The notes below the pieces were generated by a model. That model was not told where the DNA came from and did not search any database. It was given only the letters and a program-made list of their open reading frames with translations. 12,435 nucleotides of DNA from 66-474 sp036278635 (lineage in GTDB: Bacteria; Pseudomonadota; Gammaproteobacteria; Xanthomonadales; Rhodanobacteraceae), in contig DASUKQ010000078.1 in NCBI GenBank assembly GCA_036278635.1, positions 1-12,435 on the forward strand, in the 5' to 3' direction. Below, piece after piece: positions 1 through 6,306 of this stretch. Each line of letters starts with the position of its first letter. The stretch's first letter is position 1. The position numbers were made by a program, and so were the translations under genes.

Positions 1-892
1 CCTTCAGGCGTACCAGGATTTCGGGGGACGAACCCACGATCCGGGTTTCGCCGAGATCGAAGAAATACATGTACGGCGAGGGGTTCAACGCCCGCAACGC
101 GCGGTACACGTCCACCGGCCGCGCGTTGAATCCGACGCTGAGGCGTTGCGACGGCACGACCTGGAACACGTCGCCGGCGCGGATGTATTCCTTGCAGCGT
201 TCCACCATCGCCTCGAAGGCTTCCTTCGTGAACGATGATTCGAAATTGCGCTCGTCCAGCACCACGCCGTGCGTGGGCTGCGGATAGGCCGCGCCGCCCT
301 GGCGCAGGCGGTGCGCCAGCGCATCGAGGCGGCGCTGGGCGCGCGCATGCGCGTGTGGACGCGCGGGATCGGCGTGCACGATCAGGTACAAGCGCCCCTT
401 CAGGTTGTCGAAGACCGCGACTTCCTCGGCCAGCACCAGCAGGATGTCGGGCGTGCCGAGTTCGTCGGCGCGCTCCCGGTTGGCGAGGCGTGGTTCGGCG
501 TAGCCGACGGCTTCGAACCCGAAGTATCCGACCAGGCCACCCGTGAAAGCAGGCAGGTCCGGCAAATGCGGCACGCGGTATTGCGCACGCAAGCGCTCGA
601 CCTCGGCCAGCGGATCGACCACCTCGCGCGTTTCGACGATCGCGCCCTCTTCGATCACGCTCAACGTGTGCGCACGGAAACTGAAGATCCGCCGCGCCGG
701 CAGCCCGATGATCGAGTAGCGCCCCCAGTTCGCGCCGCCCTCGACCGATTCCAGCAGGAACGTGTACGGGCCGTCGGCGAGCTTCAGGTACACCGACAGT
801 GGCGTGTCGAGGTCGGACAGCACCTCGCGCACCAGCGGAATGCGGTTGTGGCCCTGGCGTGACAGCGCGTCGAATCCAGCCTGATCGATCAC
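1..892 (-). CDS. trpE: Anthranilate synthase component I, N-terminal part (cut by window edge)
   Basis: TrpE converts chorismate to anthranilate, the first committed step of tryptophan synthesis, with ammonia supplied by the TrpG glutaminase. About 297 of the usual ~490-500 residues are present; the C-terminal catalytic half lies beyond position 1. The visible part matches TrpE throughout: the LLES tryptophan feedback motif at residues 46-49, a GRYSIIG stretch soon after, FTGGLVGYFGFEAVGY in the middle, and KEYIRAGDVFQVVPSQR followed by NPSPYMYFFDLG near the edge. LLES favours TrpE over the related PabB. The start is a GTG at 890-892, chosen because GAGGAA sits 7 nt upstream and the protein then begins at the normal place; no ATG serves better. 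The upstream neighbour is the histidine kinase, ending 150 nt away on the same strand. I see no trp leader peptide or attenuator. Confidence 0.95.
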   Translation of the reverse strand, partial: MIDQAGFDALSRQGHNRIPLVREVLSDLDTPLSVYLKLADGPYTFLLESVEGGANWGRYSIIGLPARRIFSFRAHTLSVIEEGAIVETREVVDPLAEVERLRAQYRVPHLPDLPAFTGGLVGYFGFEAVGYAEPRLANRERADELGTPDILLVLAEEVAVFDNLKGRLYLIVHADPARPHAHARAQRRLDALAHRLRQGGAAYPQPTHGVVLDERNFESSFTKEAFEAMVERCKEYIRAGDVFQVVPSQRLSVGFNARPVDVYRALRALNPSPYMYFFDLGETRIVGSSPEILVRLK

Positions 893-979
893 GTAAGCGT
901 TCCTCGTGGCAAGCCGCAGTTTAAAGAGCTGTCACCCACTGTGCTCCGCACGAGGCGACTTTCGCGGTCATCAGGCTAC

Positions 980-1020
980 GGAGCTCCGGGCCGGAAGCCC
1001 CTGCCACGGAAGGCAGCTCC
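980..1020. repeat. Compact three-hairpin palindromic element
   Basis: The outer arms GGAGCT (980-985) and AGCTCC (1015-1020) are complementary. They enclose two small perfect stems: GGGC/GCCC (988-991 with 997-1000) and CTGCC/GGCAG (1001-1005 with 1012-1016, sharing two bases with the outer arm). The 41 nt could fold as a small cloverleaf on either strand. It lies between the kinase stop and the trpE start. There is no T-tract, so it is not a standard rho-independent terminator. Confidence 0.4.
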
Positions 1021-1042
1021 AATGGCGTCCCTGATGGACGAA

Positions 1043-3034
1043 CTATTCCCGCATTCCCCGCAGTTCCATTGCGAACGTGACGCCGTCCGCATCGTTGCGG
1101 GCCGAGACCTTGCCCTGGTGCAATTCGGCGACCAGCCGCACCACGTACAGGCCGAGGCCCAGGTGCGGGGTTCCCGCGCGCGCGCCACTGCCGCGCACGC
1201 TCACCAGCGAATCGAACAACTGGCCCTGCATCGATTCCGGCAATGGCGGGCCGCGGTTGGAAACCGTGATCCGCGCACCGCCCGCGTCACCGGCTTCCAG
1301 CGCGATCCGTATCCAGCCGTCGGCCGCGGTGAACGACAGCGCGTTGTCGAACAGCTTGTCGAGCGCCTGCGCAATCAGTTCCGGCGCGCCGTACAGCGGC
1401 ACCGGCTGCCCGGGGATCGAGAATGCGAGTTCGCGCAAACCCGCCAGTGGCCGATACGCCTCGACGCAGCCCCGCACCACCTGCGCCAGATCCATGTCCT
1501 CGCCGTCGGCCGAAGCCATCGCGCGCTCCATGCGGCTCGCTTCGCTCATCGCGCGCACGATCGTGCCGATCCGCGCGGCACCGTCGCGAGCACGCGCGAG
1601 GTAGGGCAACGCCTCGCGCGGCAAGCCCGCGTGTTCGAGGTTTTCCAGCGACGAGCGCACGATCGCCAGCGGCGTGTTGAGTTCGTGCGACAGGTTGGAG
1701 GCAAGTTTGCGCAGGTATTCCGTGTAGGTGCCCACCGATTCCAGCAGGCGCGCCAGGCTGCGTGCAAGGTCGCCCAGTTCGTCGTGGTCCTCCACCAGCG
1801 GCAGGCGTGCCAGCGCGAGGCCCTCGTGGTGTTGCGCGTGTTCGGCCGCGTCGCGCAGGCGTCCGATCCGCACCGACAGCCAGGTCGCGAAGGCGAACAG
1901 CACCGCGCCTGCGATCAGCAGCACCGCGACGCTCGCCAACATCAATCCGAGCAGCGCGCGGTTGGTCAGCAGCGGCAGGGCCTGGCTGGACTGTTCCAGC
2001 ACGAGGGCGCCACGGTTCTGTCCGCGCACGTCCAGCGGCACCGAGACGGTGAGCACCACGCTTCCGGGGGTGTCGCCGCCGCGCCAGTTGGCGGTCGCCT
2101 GTCCATCCAGCGCCTGCTGCACGTCGGGCTCGGCCAGGCGCGGAATGTCGCGCGGCAGGTGCTGGCGCTTGTCCAGGGAGGGCACCACGAGCAGGTCGGA
2201 CAGCACCCCTTGCAGCCAGGGAAACCGGCTCGGTTTGGGTTTGGGCGTGTCCAGCATGCTGCCGCCCTCCCCGATGACCCAGCCGTCGGCGCTGAGCAGC
2301 CGCACCCGCACCCCGCTCGGCGCGAGCTGGGTGAGGTCGTTCGACAAGGCCGGCGACAGGCTCAGCAGCGACCGGATATCGGGCTTGCCGCCATTGAAGC
2401 GCTCCGGCGCGTTGGCGTCGAACACCCCGATGCCGAGCTGCGCGGGCGCCTGCGCGCGCGGCATGCGCAGTTCGATCTGATAGGTCTTGCCATCGTCCAG
2501 CCATTGCCCGCTGATCTCGTCGGGCAGTCCGCGCACGCGCGGATCCAGGGGCCGCGCCAGGAACGCACCGGAGGCGGCATCGGCGAGCAGGTAACTGCGC
2601 TGGTGGGTGCCGCGCACCAGTTCCAGCACCACGTGGTCGGCCTCGATGGCCGCGGGGTCCTGCGCGTTCAGGCGGGTCGGGGTTGCATCCGCGACGTTGA
2701 CTCGCAGGTACAGCCAGGCCGGATCGTGGGCGAGCTGTACCTCGACGCCCGGCCACGGTCGCTGGGCCCACCGGGACATCGGGGTCCAGTCACGCTCGTC
2801 GCCGTCCACGACGATCGGCTGCGCGGTTTGCTGGATGTACCAACTCCGGTCGTCGTGCGGCAGGTCCGAGCCGACCGCCACCAGGCCGCGGTCGAGCGCG
2901 AACCCGATCGCCAGCAGCGCCTGCTCCTGGCTGTTGCGCAACAGGTGTTCCATCTGGCGCACGTACAGCCAGCCCGCCCACGGCAACGCCAACGTGGACA
3001 GCGCCACCAGCAGCAATTTGCGGCGGAGGGTCAT
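1043..3034 (-). CDS. pdsS: Sensor histidine kinase with CBM9-like periplasmic domain (PdsS-type)
   Basis: This is a 663-residue membrane sensor kinase. A transmembrane segment at about 6-25 is followed by a large periplasmic region to about 357, a second transmembrane segment at about 358-385, a HAMP linker to about 438, a HisKA domain with phospho-acceptor H450 in SNLSHELNTPL, and a HATPase_c domain. Its N box is DKLFDNALS (559-567) and its G2 box is HLGLGLYVV. The G1 box reads NRGPPLP, with Asn where Asp is usual and Pro for the second Gly. The periplasmic part contains VVDGDERDW (75-83) followed by a beta-rich stretch, as in CBM9/DOMON-like sugar-binding domains. From memory, length and architecture fit the proteobacterial dedicated sortase system histidine kinase family, so the symbol is tentative. 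The partner regulator lies upstream on the same strand, 402 nt away. The ATG at 3034 has no clear Shine-Dalgarno sequence. Confidence 0.85.
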   Translation of the reverse strand: MTLRRKLLLVALSTLALPWAGWLYVRQMEHLLRNSQEQALLAIGFALDRGLVAVGSDLPHDDRSWYIQQTAQPIVVDGDERDWTPMSRWAQRPWPGVEVQLAHDPAWLYLRVNVADATPTRLNAQDPAAIEADHVVLELVRGTHQRSYLLADAASGAFLARPLDPRVRGLPDEISGQWLDDGKTYQIELRMPRAQAPAQLGIGVFDANAPERFNGGKPDIRSLLSLSPALSNDLTQLAPSGVRVRLLSADGWVIGEGGSMLDTPKPKPSRFPWLQGVLSDLLVVPSLDKRQHLPRDIPRLAEPDVQQALDGQATANWRGGDTPGSVVLTVSVPLDVRGQNRGALVLEQSSQALPLLTNRALLGLMLASVAVLLIAGAVLFAFATWLSVRIGRLRDAAEHAQHHEGLALARLPLVEDHDELGDLARSLARLLESVGTYTEYLRKLASNLSHELNTPLAIVRSSLENLEHAGLPREALPYLARARDGAARIGTIVRAMSEASRMERAMASADGEDMDLAQVVRGCVEAYRPLAGLRELAFSIPGQPVPLYGAPELIAQALDKLFDNALSFTAADGWIRIALEAGDAGGARITVSNRGPPLPESMQGQLFDSLVSVRGSGARAGTPHLGLGLYVVRLVAELHQGKVSARNDADGVTFAMELRGMRE

Positions 3035-3091
3035 GGAGAGCCGGGACTCGGGATGGTGTCGGCGTCCGCAGACCCGTTAGGCACCAAGGAG

Positions 3092-3115
3092 CCGGGACCG
3101 GGGACCCGGGACCGG
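3092..3115. repeat. Short GGGACC-type direct repeat in the kinase leader
   Basis: CCGGGACCGG occurs at 3092-3101 and again at 3106-3115, separated by GGAC. A related CCGGGACTCGGG lies at 3041-3052, just upstream of the kinase start. Each 10-mer is nearly palindromic. Such GGGACC/GGGACT strings are frequent between genes in xanthomonads (recollection, not searched). No role is evident. Confidence 0.4.
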
Positions 3116-3251
3116 CGACAGCGCGGCAGCGACAATCTCATGAACGCATGAGACATGCGCCGAAGCCGAATATCAATGCCGCCGCGCCCGCAAGTGTCCG
3201 GGCGCTCAGCTGGTGCCGAAGGCGGTTGGGTAAAAAAGCAGATCGGTCCGC

Positions 3252-3281
3252 AAGTGAACGCGAATCAACGCAAATGAAGGC
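3252..3281. repeat. Three imperfect 10-nt tandem repeats
   Basis: The units are AAGTGAACGC, GAATCAACGC and AAATGAAGGC, in register at 3252, 3262 and 3272. They lie in the 402-nt gap (3035-3436) between response regulator and kinase. The same gap holds a palindrome GGCCAT-GG-ATGGCC (3346-3359) and CTTTT-GTG-AAAAG (3330-3342). No gene-length reading frame with a ribosome site is visible there. A well-placed AGGAG before a GTG at 3288 on the minus strand opens a frame of only seven codons. Confidence 0.45.
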
Positions 3282-3436
3282 ACAGCACGAATTCTCCTGA
3301 AACATGCTGTGGATGCATGCTCGAAGCGGCTTTTGTGAAAAGTCAGGCCATGGATGGCCGTTCTGGAGCGAGCATCGCAGTGATCTGGACTCTCGCAGCA
3401 GGCGGATCGAAGCGGCGTTCACGGACGAACGCACAA

Positions 3437-4126
3437 CTAAACTCTCCAGCGATACCCCACCCCGTGCACGGTCTCGATCGCGTCGAAGGCGGGGTCGACG
3501 GCGAGGAATTTCTTGCGGATCCGCTTGATGTGCGAAGTGATGGTGGCGTCGTCGACCACCAGTTCGGCGTCGCGCATCAACTGGTCGCGGTTCTTCACGT
3601 GGCCGGGGAAACGCACCAGCGTGTGCACCATCCAGAACTCGGTCACGGTCAGCGGCACTTCGACATCGTTCCAGGTCATCCGCATGCGCTCGGCTTCCAG
3701 CTTCAGCGGGCCGTGTTCGACCACCGTCTCCGTCGCCGCCGGCGTCTTCTGCGACTCCGCACGCCGGAACAACGCGCCGATCCGCGCGGCGAGCTGGTGG
3801 AAACTGATGTCCTTGCTGAGGTAATCGTCGGCGCCGAGGCGCAGGCCCGAGATCACGTCGAAATCGGAATCGCGCGCGGTCAGGAAGATGATCGGCAAGG
3901 TGGCCGAGCGGGCGCGCAGTTCGCGGCACAGGTCGAAGCCGCCCTCGGGCTCGTCGCCCAGTCCGATGTCGATGATCACGAGCTCCGGCATCCGGTTGGC
4001 GAAGGCGCCGGAGGCTTCCCCGCGCGACGCGAAGCCGCGCACGTCGTAGCCGATGCGCGACAGCGCCTCGACGTAATTGGCGCGGATGGACGGTTCGTCC
4101 TCGACAATGGCAATGGCGCGGGCCAT
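3437..4126 (-). CDS. pdsR: OmpR/PhoB-family response regulator (PdsR-type)
   Basis: This 229-residue regulator has a receiver domain (about 1-122) and a winged-helix DNA-binding domain (about 137-229). Receiver residues are all present: acidic D10/E11, phospho-acceptor D53 in IIDIGLGDE, T83 in FLTARDSDFD, and K105 in DDYLSKDISFHQ. The C-terminal domain ends in the usual ITSHIKRIRKKF and ETVHGVGYRW, typical of OmpR-family DNA binders. The stretches DIGLGDEPEGGF and LTARDSDFDVISGLRLGADDYLSKD recall the proteobacterial dedicated sortase system regulator family; this comes from memory and was not searched. A GTG four codons upstream (4138) is in frame, but the ATG at 4126 has GGAG 6 nt upstream and is preferred. 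It presumably receives phosphate from the kinase encoded downstream on the same strand. Confidence 0.9.
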   Translation of the reverse strand: MARAIAIVEDEPSIRANYVEALSRIGYDVRGFASRGEASGAFANRMPELVIIDIGLGDEPEGGFDLCRELRARSATLPIIFLTARDSDFDVISGLRLGADDYLSKDISFHQLAARIGALFRRAESQKTPAATETVVEHGPLKLEAERMRMTWNDVEVPLTVTEFWMVHTLVRFPGHVKNRDQLMRDAELVVDDATITSHIKRIRKKFLAVDPAFDAIETVHGVGYRWRV

Positions 4127-4382
4127 CTGCTTCTCCACCCAATCCGGGAACCCCCGGCCAATCGAACCCGACCGCGCTGCGATCGCCAGGATCCTTGCAG
4201 CATGTCACGAAAACGGTTGCCGCACGAAGTCCGCTCCGCAACCTTGACCCGGTGCGGCACCGCTGGTCCGCGCTCCAACCCGAGACGCGAGCGTGCGCCA
4301 TGCGGGGGCGACGCGCAACCCATTCAGGACGGCTGCCCGCGTTTTGCCATAAATTGCCCGCCCGCCGCCCTTGACGCGCCAC

Positions 4383-4401
4383 CCAGGCGGCGTCCGCCTG
4401 G
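4383..4401. repeat. Perfect 8-bp inverted repeat near the candidate small RNA 5' end
   Basis: CCAGGCGG (4383-4390) and CCGCCTGG (4394-4401) are perfectly complementary around the 3-nt centre CGT. It has no T-tract. It sits between TTGACG and CCTAAT, where an operator for the candidate small RNA could lie, or it could form the first hairpin of the RNA. Neither role is proven. Confidence 0.45.
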
Positions 4402-4563
4402 CGCCTAATGGAGGGCGTCGGGACTCCTGCCGTGGATAACGACCGTGGAATACCTCCGCGCTGGCACCGGAGACGCAACCGGTGGTTGACACCGGAAGGT
4501 GCCCAGCGCGGCGGACCACCACGTGAAGTTCGGAGCGATTCCCCTTCGCTCCGGTTTTGTCTT
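4402..4563 (+). ncRNA. Candidate small RNA with long stem-loop and intrinsic terminator
   Basis: The 518-nt gap between the response regulator and rpe (4127-4644) has no credible gene on either strand. On the plus strand it holds a structured block ending in a strong terminator. CCGCGCTGG (4456-4464) pairs perfectly with CCAGCGCGG (4503-4511). CACC/GGTG continues the stem past one bulged C, and CCGGTG/CACCGG (4479-4484 with 4490-4495) caps it. GGA trinucleotides are frequent, eight between 4410 and 4534. Both adjacent genes run on the minus strand, so a plus-strand terminator needs its own transcript. The 5' end is a guess: TTGACG (4371-4376) and CCTAAT (4404-4409) are too far apart for one sigma-70 promoter. 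I do not recognise 6S, SRP, RNase P or tmRNA signatures. Confidence 0.45.
4530..4563 (+). terminator. Rho-independent terminator, plus strand
   Basis: CGGAGCGA (4531-4538) pairs perfectly with TCGCTCCG (4546-4553), and T4530-G4554 can add a wobble pair. The 7-nt loop is TTCCCCT. The stem is followed by TTTTGTCTT (4555-4563). The T-tract is on the plus-strand 3' side; on the minus strand the sequence after the stem lacks one. It therefore fits the end of a plus-strand transcript, not rpe. Confidence 0.7.
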
Positions 4564-4644
4564 GATTCCTCTCCTGGTCGACCGCGGCTCCGATGCGAAA
4601 GCGTCGGAGCCGTTGGTTGTTGTTCATTGGCGGACCGAATTGCT

Positions 4645-5313
4645 TTACCCGACTGCCGCGCGCATGGCCGCGATGGTCTTGAGGTAATCGCCGCTGCCGA
4701 AAATGGCGGAGCCGGCGACGAAGGTGTCGGCGCCGGCGCGTGCGATCCCGCCGATATTGTCGGTCTTGACGCCACCGTCGACTTCCAGACGGATCGGCCG
4801 GCCGCTGCGATCGATGATGTCCCGCGCGCGCTTCAGTTTTTCCAGCGCCGCGGGAATGAATTGCTGGCCGCCGAACCCCGGGTTGACCGACATCACCAGC
4901 ACGATGTCGACCTTCTCCAGCACGTAGTCCAGCCAGTCCAGCGGGGTCGCCGGATTGAACACCAGGCCGGCGTTGCAGCCGTGCTCGCGGATCAGGGACA
5001 GGGTGCGGTCGACGTGCCGCGTGGCCTCCGGATGGAAACTGATCGAGGTTGCCCCCGCCCTGGCGAAATCCGGCACGATCCGGTCCACCGGCTCGACCAT
5101 CAGGTGCACGTCCATCGGCGCCGTGACGCCGTAATCGCGCAGCGCCTTCAACACCATCGGGCCGATGGTGAGGTTGGGCACGTAGTGATTGTCCATCACG
5201 TCGAAATGGATCCAGTCGGCGCCCGCGTCGATCACGGCGTCGACTTCCGCGCCGAGCTTCGCGAAATTTGCCGACAGGATGGATGGGGCAATAACACAAG
5301 GTTGTTTGCTCAT
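4645..5313 (-). CDS. rpe: Ribulose-phosphate 3-epimerase
   Basis: Rpe interconverts D-ribulose 5-phosphate and D-xylulose 5-phosphate in the pentose phosphate pathway, using a metal ion in a TIM barrel. The 222 residues match the family's usual length. Family motifs run in order: PSILSANFAKLG (10-21) with S11, WIHFDVMDNHYVPNLTIGP (34-52) with metal ligands H36 and D38, DVHLMV with H70, SVNPGFGGQQFIP (142-154), and EVDGGVK (177-183) with catalytic D179. An in-frame extension of 30 codons upstream is repeat-derived; the ATG at 5313 has GAGGGG 6 nt before it. In Pseudomonas and others rpe is followed by gph and trpE. Here trpE also lies downstream on the same strand, but a two-component pair and a candidate small RNA lie between them, and gph is absent from the interval. 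Confidence 0.97.
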   Translation of the reverse strand: MSKQPCVIAPSILSANFAKLGAEVDAVIDAGADWIHFDVMDNHYVPNLTIGPMVLKALRDYGVTAPMDVHLMVEPVDRIVPDFARAGATSISFHPEATRHVDRTLSLIREHGCNAGLVFNPATPLDWLDYVLEKVDIVLVMSVNPGFGGQQFIPAALEKLKRARDIIDRSGRPIRLEVDGGVKTDNIGGIARAGADTFVAGSAIFGSGDYLKTIAAMRAAVG

Positions 5314-5353
5314 GACAATCCCCTCGAATACGCGCACGACAAGATGATTGGAA

Positions 5354-5470
5354 CCCCTCTCTCTCCGGGAGAGGGGCAGGGGTGAGGGCACGAATCCGGG
5401 CAATGTTGAACATTACGCGAATGCCGAACCCTCACCCGCCCTTCGGGCACCCTCTCCCGGAGGGAGAGGG
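5354..5470. repeat. Inverted pair of REP-like palindromic elements
   Basis: Two related hairpin units face each other between djlA and rpe. The left unit has CCCCTCTC/GAGAGGGG (5354-5361 with 5369-5376), then GGGGTGAGGG. The right unit is close to its reverse complement: CCCTCACCC (5429), GCCC-TTC-GGGC (5438-5448) and a perfect 9-bp stem CCCTCTCCC/GGGAGAGGG (5450-5458 with 5462-5470). A perfect palindrome AATGTT-G-AACATT (5402-5414) lies between them. This is the arrangement of bacterial REP doublets. It may also stabilise or end the djlA transcript. Confidence 0.7.
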
Positions 5471-5487
5471 AAAGCAGCTTCAAGCTC

Positions 5488-6306
5488 CTACCTGAAACCT
5501 CGTTCGGATTGTATGCGTTCCCACGCCGCATTGATCTCGCTGGCGCGCGCGCCGGCGCGCCGACGCAGGTCCTCGGGCATGTTGCCGAGCCGGTCCGGAT
5601 GGTATTCGCTGATCAACTTGCGGTACGCGCGCTTGATGGTGCGCTCGTCGGCATCCCGCGCCACGCCGAGCACGACGTAGGGGTCGGGACCGGTGCTGCG
5701 CGGCGGCGTGGCCCGGTATCCCGAATAATCCCCTGCGCGCGCATGGTCGCCGGGGCGCGGGCCGCGCGCGCCGTGCCACGCAAAACCCTTCATCGCGAGC
5801 AGTGCCACCAACTGCAATTCGCTGACGCGCAGGGAAAACGCCACGCGCTTCAGCACCTGCAGTTTCCCGTCCGACAACGGGCCGTCGGCCAGCGCCACGT
5901 CGCACAGCATGTCGAGGAACGGCATGACGGAACTGCGCCGCGGCTGGCACCATGCGCGCAGGGCGACCAGCGTTTGGGCCAGGTCGAAACCCGGCGCCTT
6001 GCCCTGGTTGAAGGCATCGATCGCGCGACGCCGCCACAACGCGTCCAGCTCCAGCCGGGACATCAGCTTCTCGGCAATCGAGACTTCGGCCTCCGACACG
6101 CGGCCGTCGCTCTTGGCCAATGCGCCCATCAGTGCGAACAGCGGTTCGACGTAGCCGTTCCTGCCACCGGTCTGGGTAAGCCCACCGAGCCAGCCGCTGT
6201 CGAGCAGCAGGTGTCCGATCACCATGCCCAGCACGGCGGCGCCGAAACTTCCGCCCGTAATCCACAAGCCGACCACGAAACCGATCAGCTTGCCCCAGAT
6301 CCTCAC
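5488..6306 (-). CDS. djlA: DjlA-type membrane-anchored J-domain co-chaperone
   Basis: The 272 residues match the length and plan of E. coli DjlA, a type III DnaJ protein that stimulates DnaK ATPase from the inner membrane. A glycine-rich transmembrane segment at about 6-34 follows a short WGKLIG start. A TerB-like helical domain follows (about 52-175, with ALAKSDGRVSEAE at 62-74). A variable linker leads to a C-terminal J domain (about 208-272) that begins DPYVVLGV and contains HPD at 236-238. The start is GTG at 6304-6306, chosen because the protein then begins like DjlA; longer in-frame extensions run through the upstream gene. That GTG overlaps the cytochrome gene's TGA stop (GTGA), so translation of the two is probably coupled. 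AGGGAG lies only 3 nt before the GTG, which also suggests reliance on coupling. Confidence 0.9.
   Translation of the reverse strand: MRIWGKLIGFVVGLWITGGSFGAAVLGMVIGHLLLDSGWLGGLTQTGGRNGYVEPLFALMGALAKSDGRVSEAEVSIAEKLMSRLELDALWRRRAIDAFNQGKAPGFDLAQTLVALRAWCQPRRSSVMPFLDMLCDVALADGPLSDGKLQVLKRVAFSLRVSELQLVALLAMKGFAWHGARGPRPGDHARAGDYSGYRATPPRSTGPDPYVVLGVARDADERTIKRAYRKLISEYHPDRLGNMPEDLRRRAGARASEINAAWERIQSERGFR

Noticed and set aside
893..1042. trp attenuator or leader peptide before trpE
   Set aside because: No short frame with tandem Trp codons and no terminator with a T-tract is visible in the 150-nt gap.
941..3151. A 736-codon open frame on the plus strand opposite the kinase gene
   Set aside because: High GC removes stop codons on the opposite strand. 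The translation is rich in Arg, Gln and His, has no domain pattern, and the minus-strand kinase is unmistakable.
3346..3359. Terminator between regulator and kinase (GGCCAT-GG-ATGGCC)
   Set aside because: The 2-nt centre forces a short stem of five pairs at most, and the downstream minus-strand tract TGACTTTTC is weak.
4127..4138. GTG start of the regulator four codons upstream
   Set aside because: The GGAG ribosome site lies inside this extension and is correctly spaced for the ATG at 4126.
4402..4563. 6S RNA, SRP RNA or a riboswitch as the identity of the structured block
   Set aside because: The 6S conserved ends and the SRP GGAAGGAAGCAGCC loop are absent, and no plus-strand gene follows for a riboswitch to control. 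CCGGAAGG occurs but is out of context.
3138..4775. A 545-codon minus-strand open frame across the regulator and its flanks
   Set aside because: It is out of frame with the regulator and rpe, spans the structured non-coding region, and has low-complexity composition.
5314..5403. N-terminal extension of rpe by 30 codons
   Set aside because: The extension is translated repeat sequence. The ATG at 5313 has a good ribosome site and the family N-terminus.
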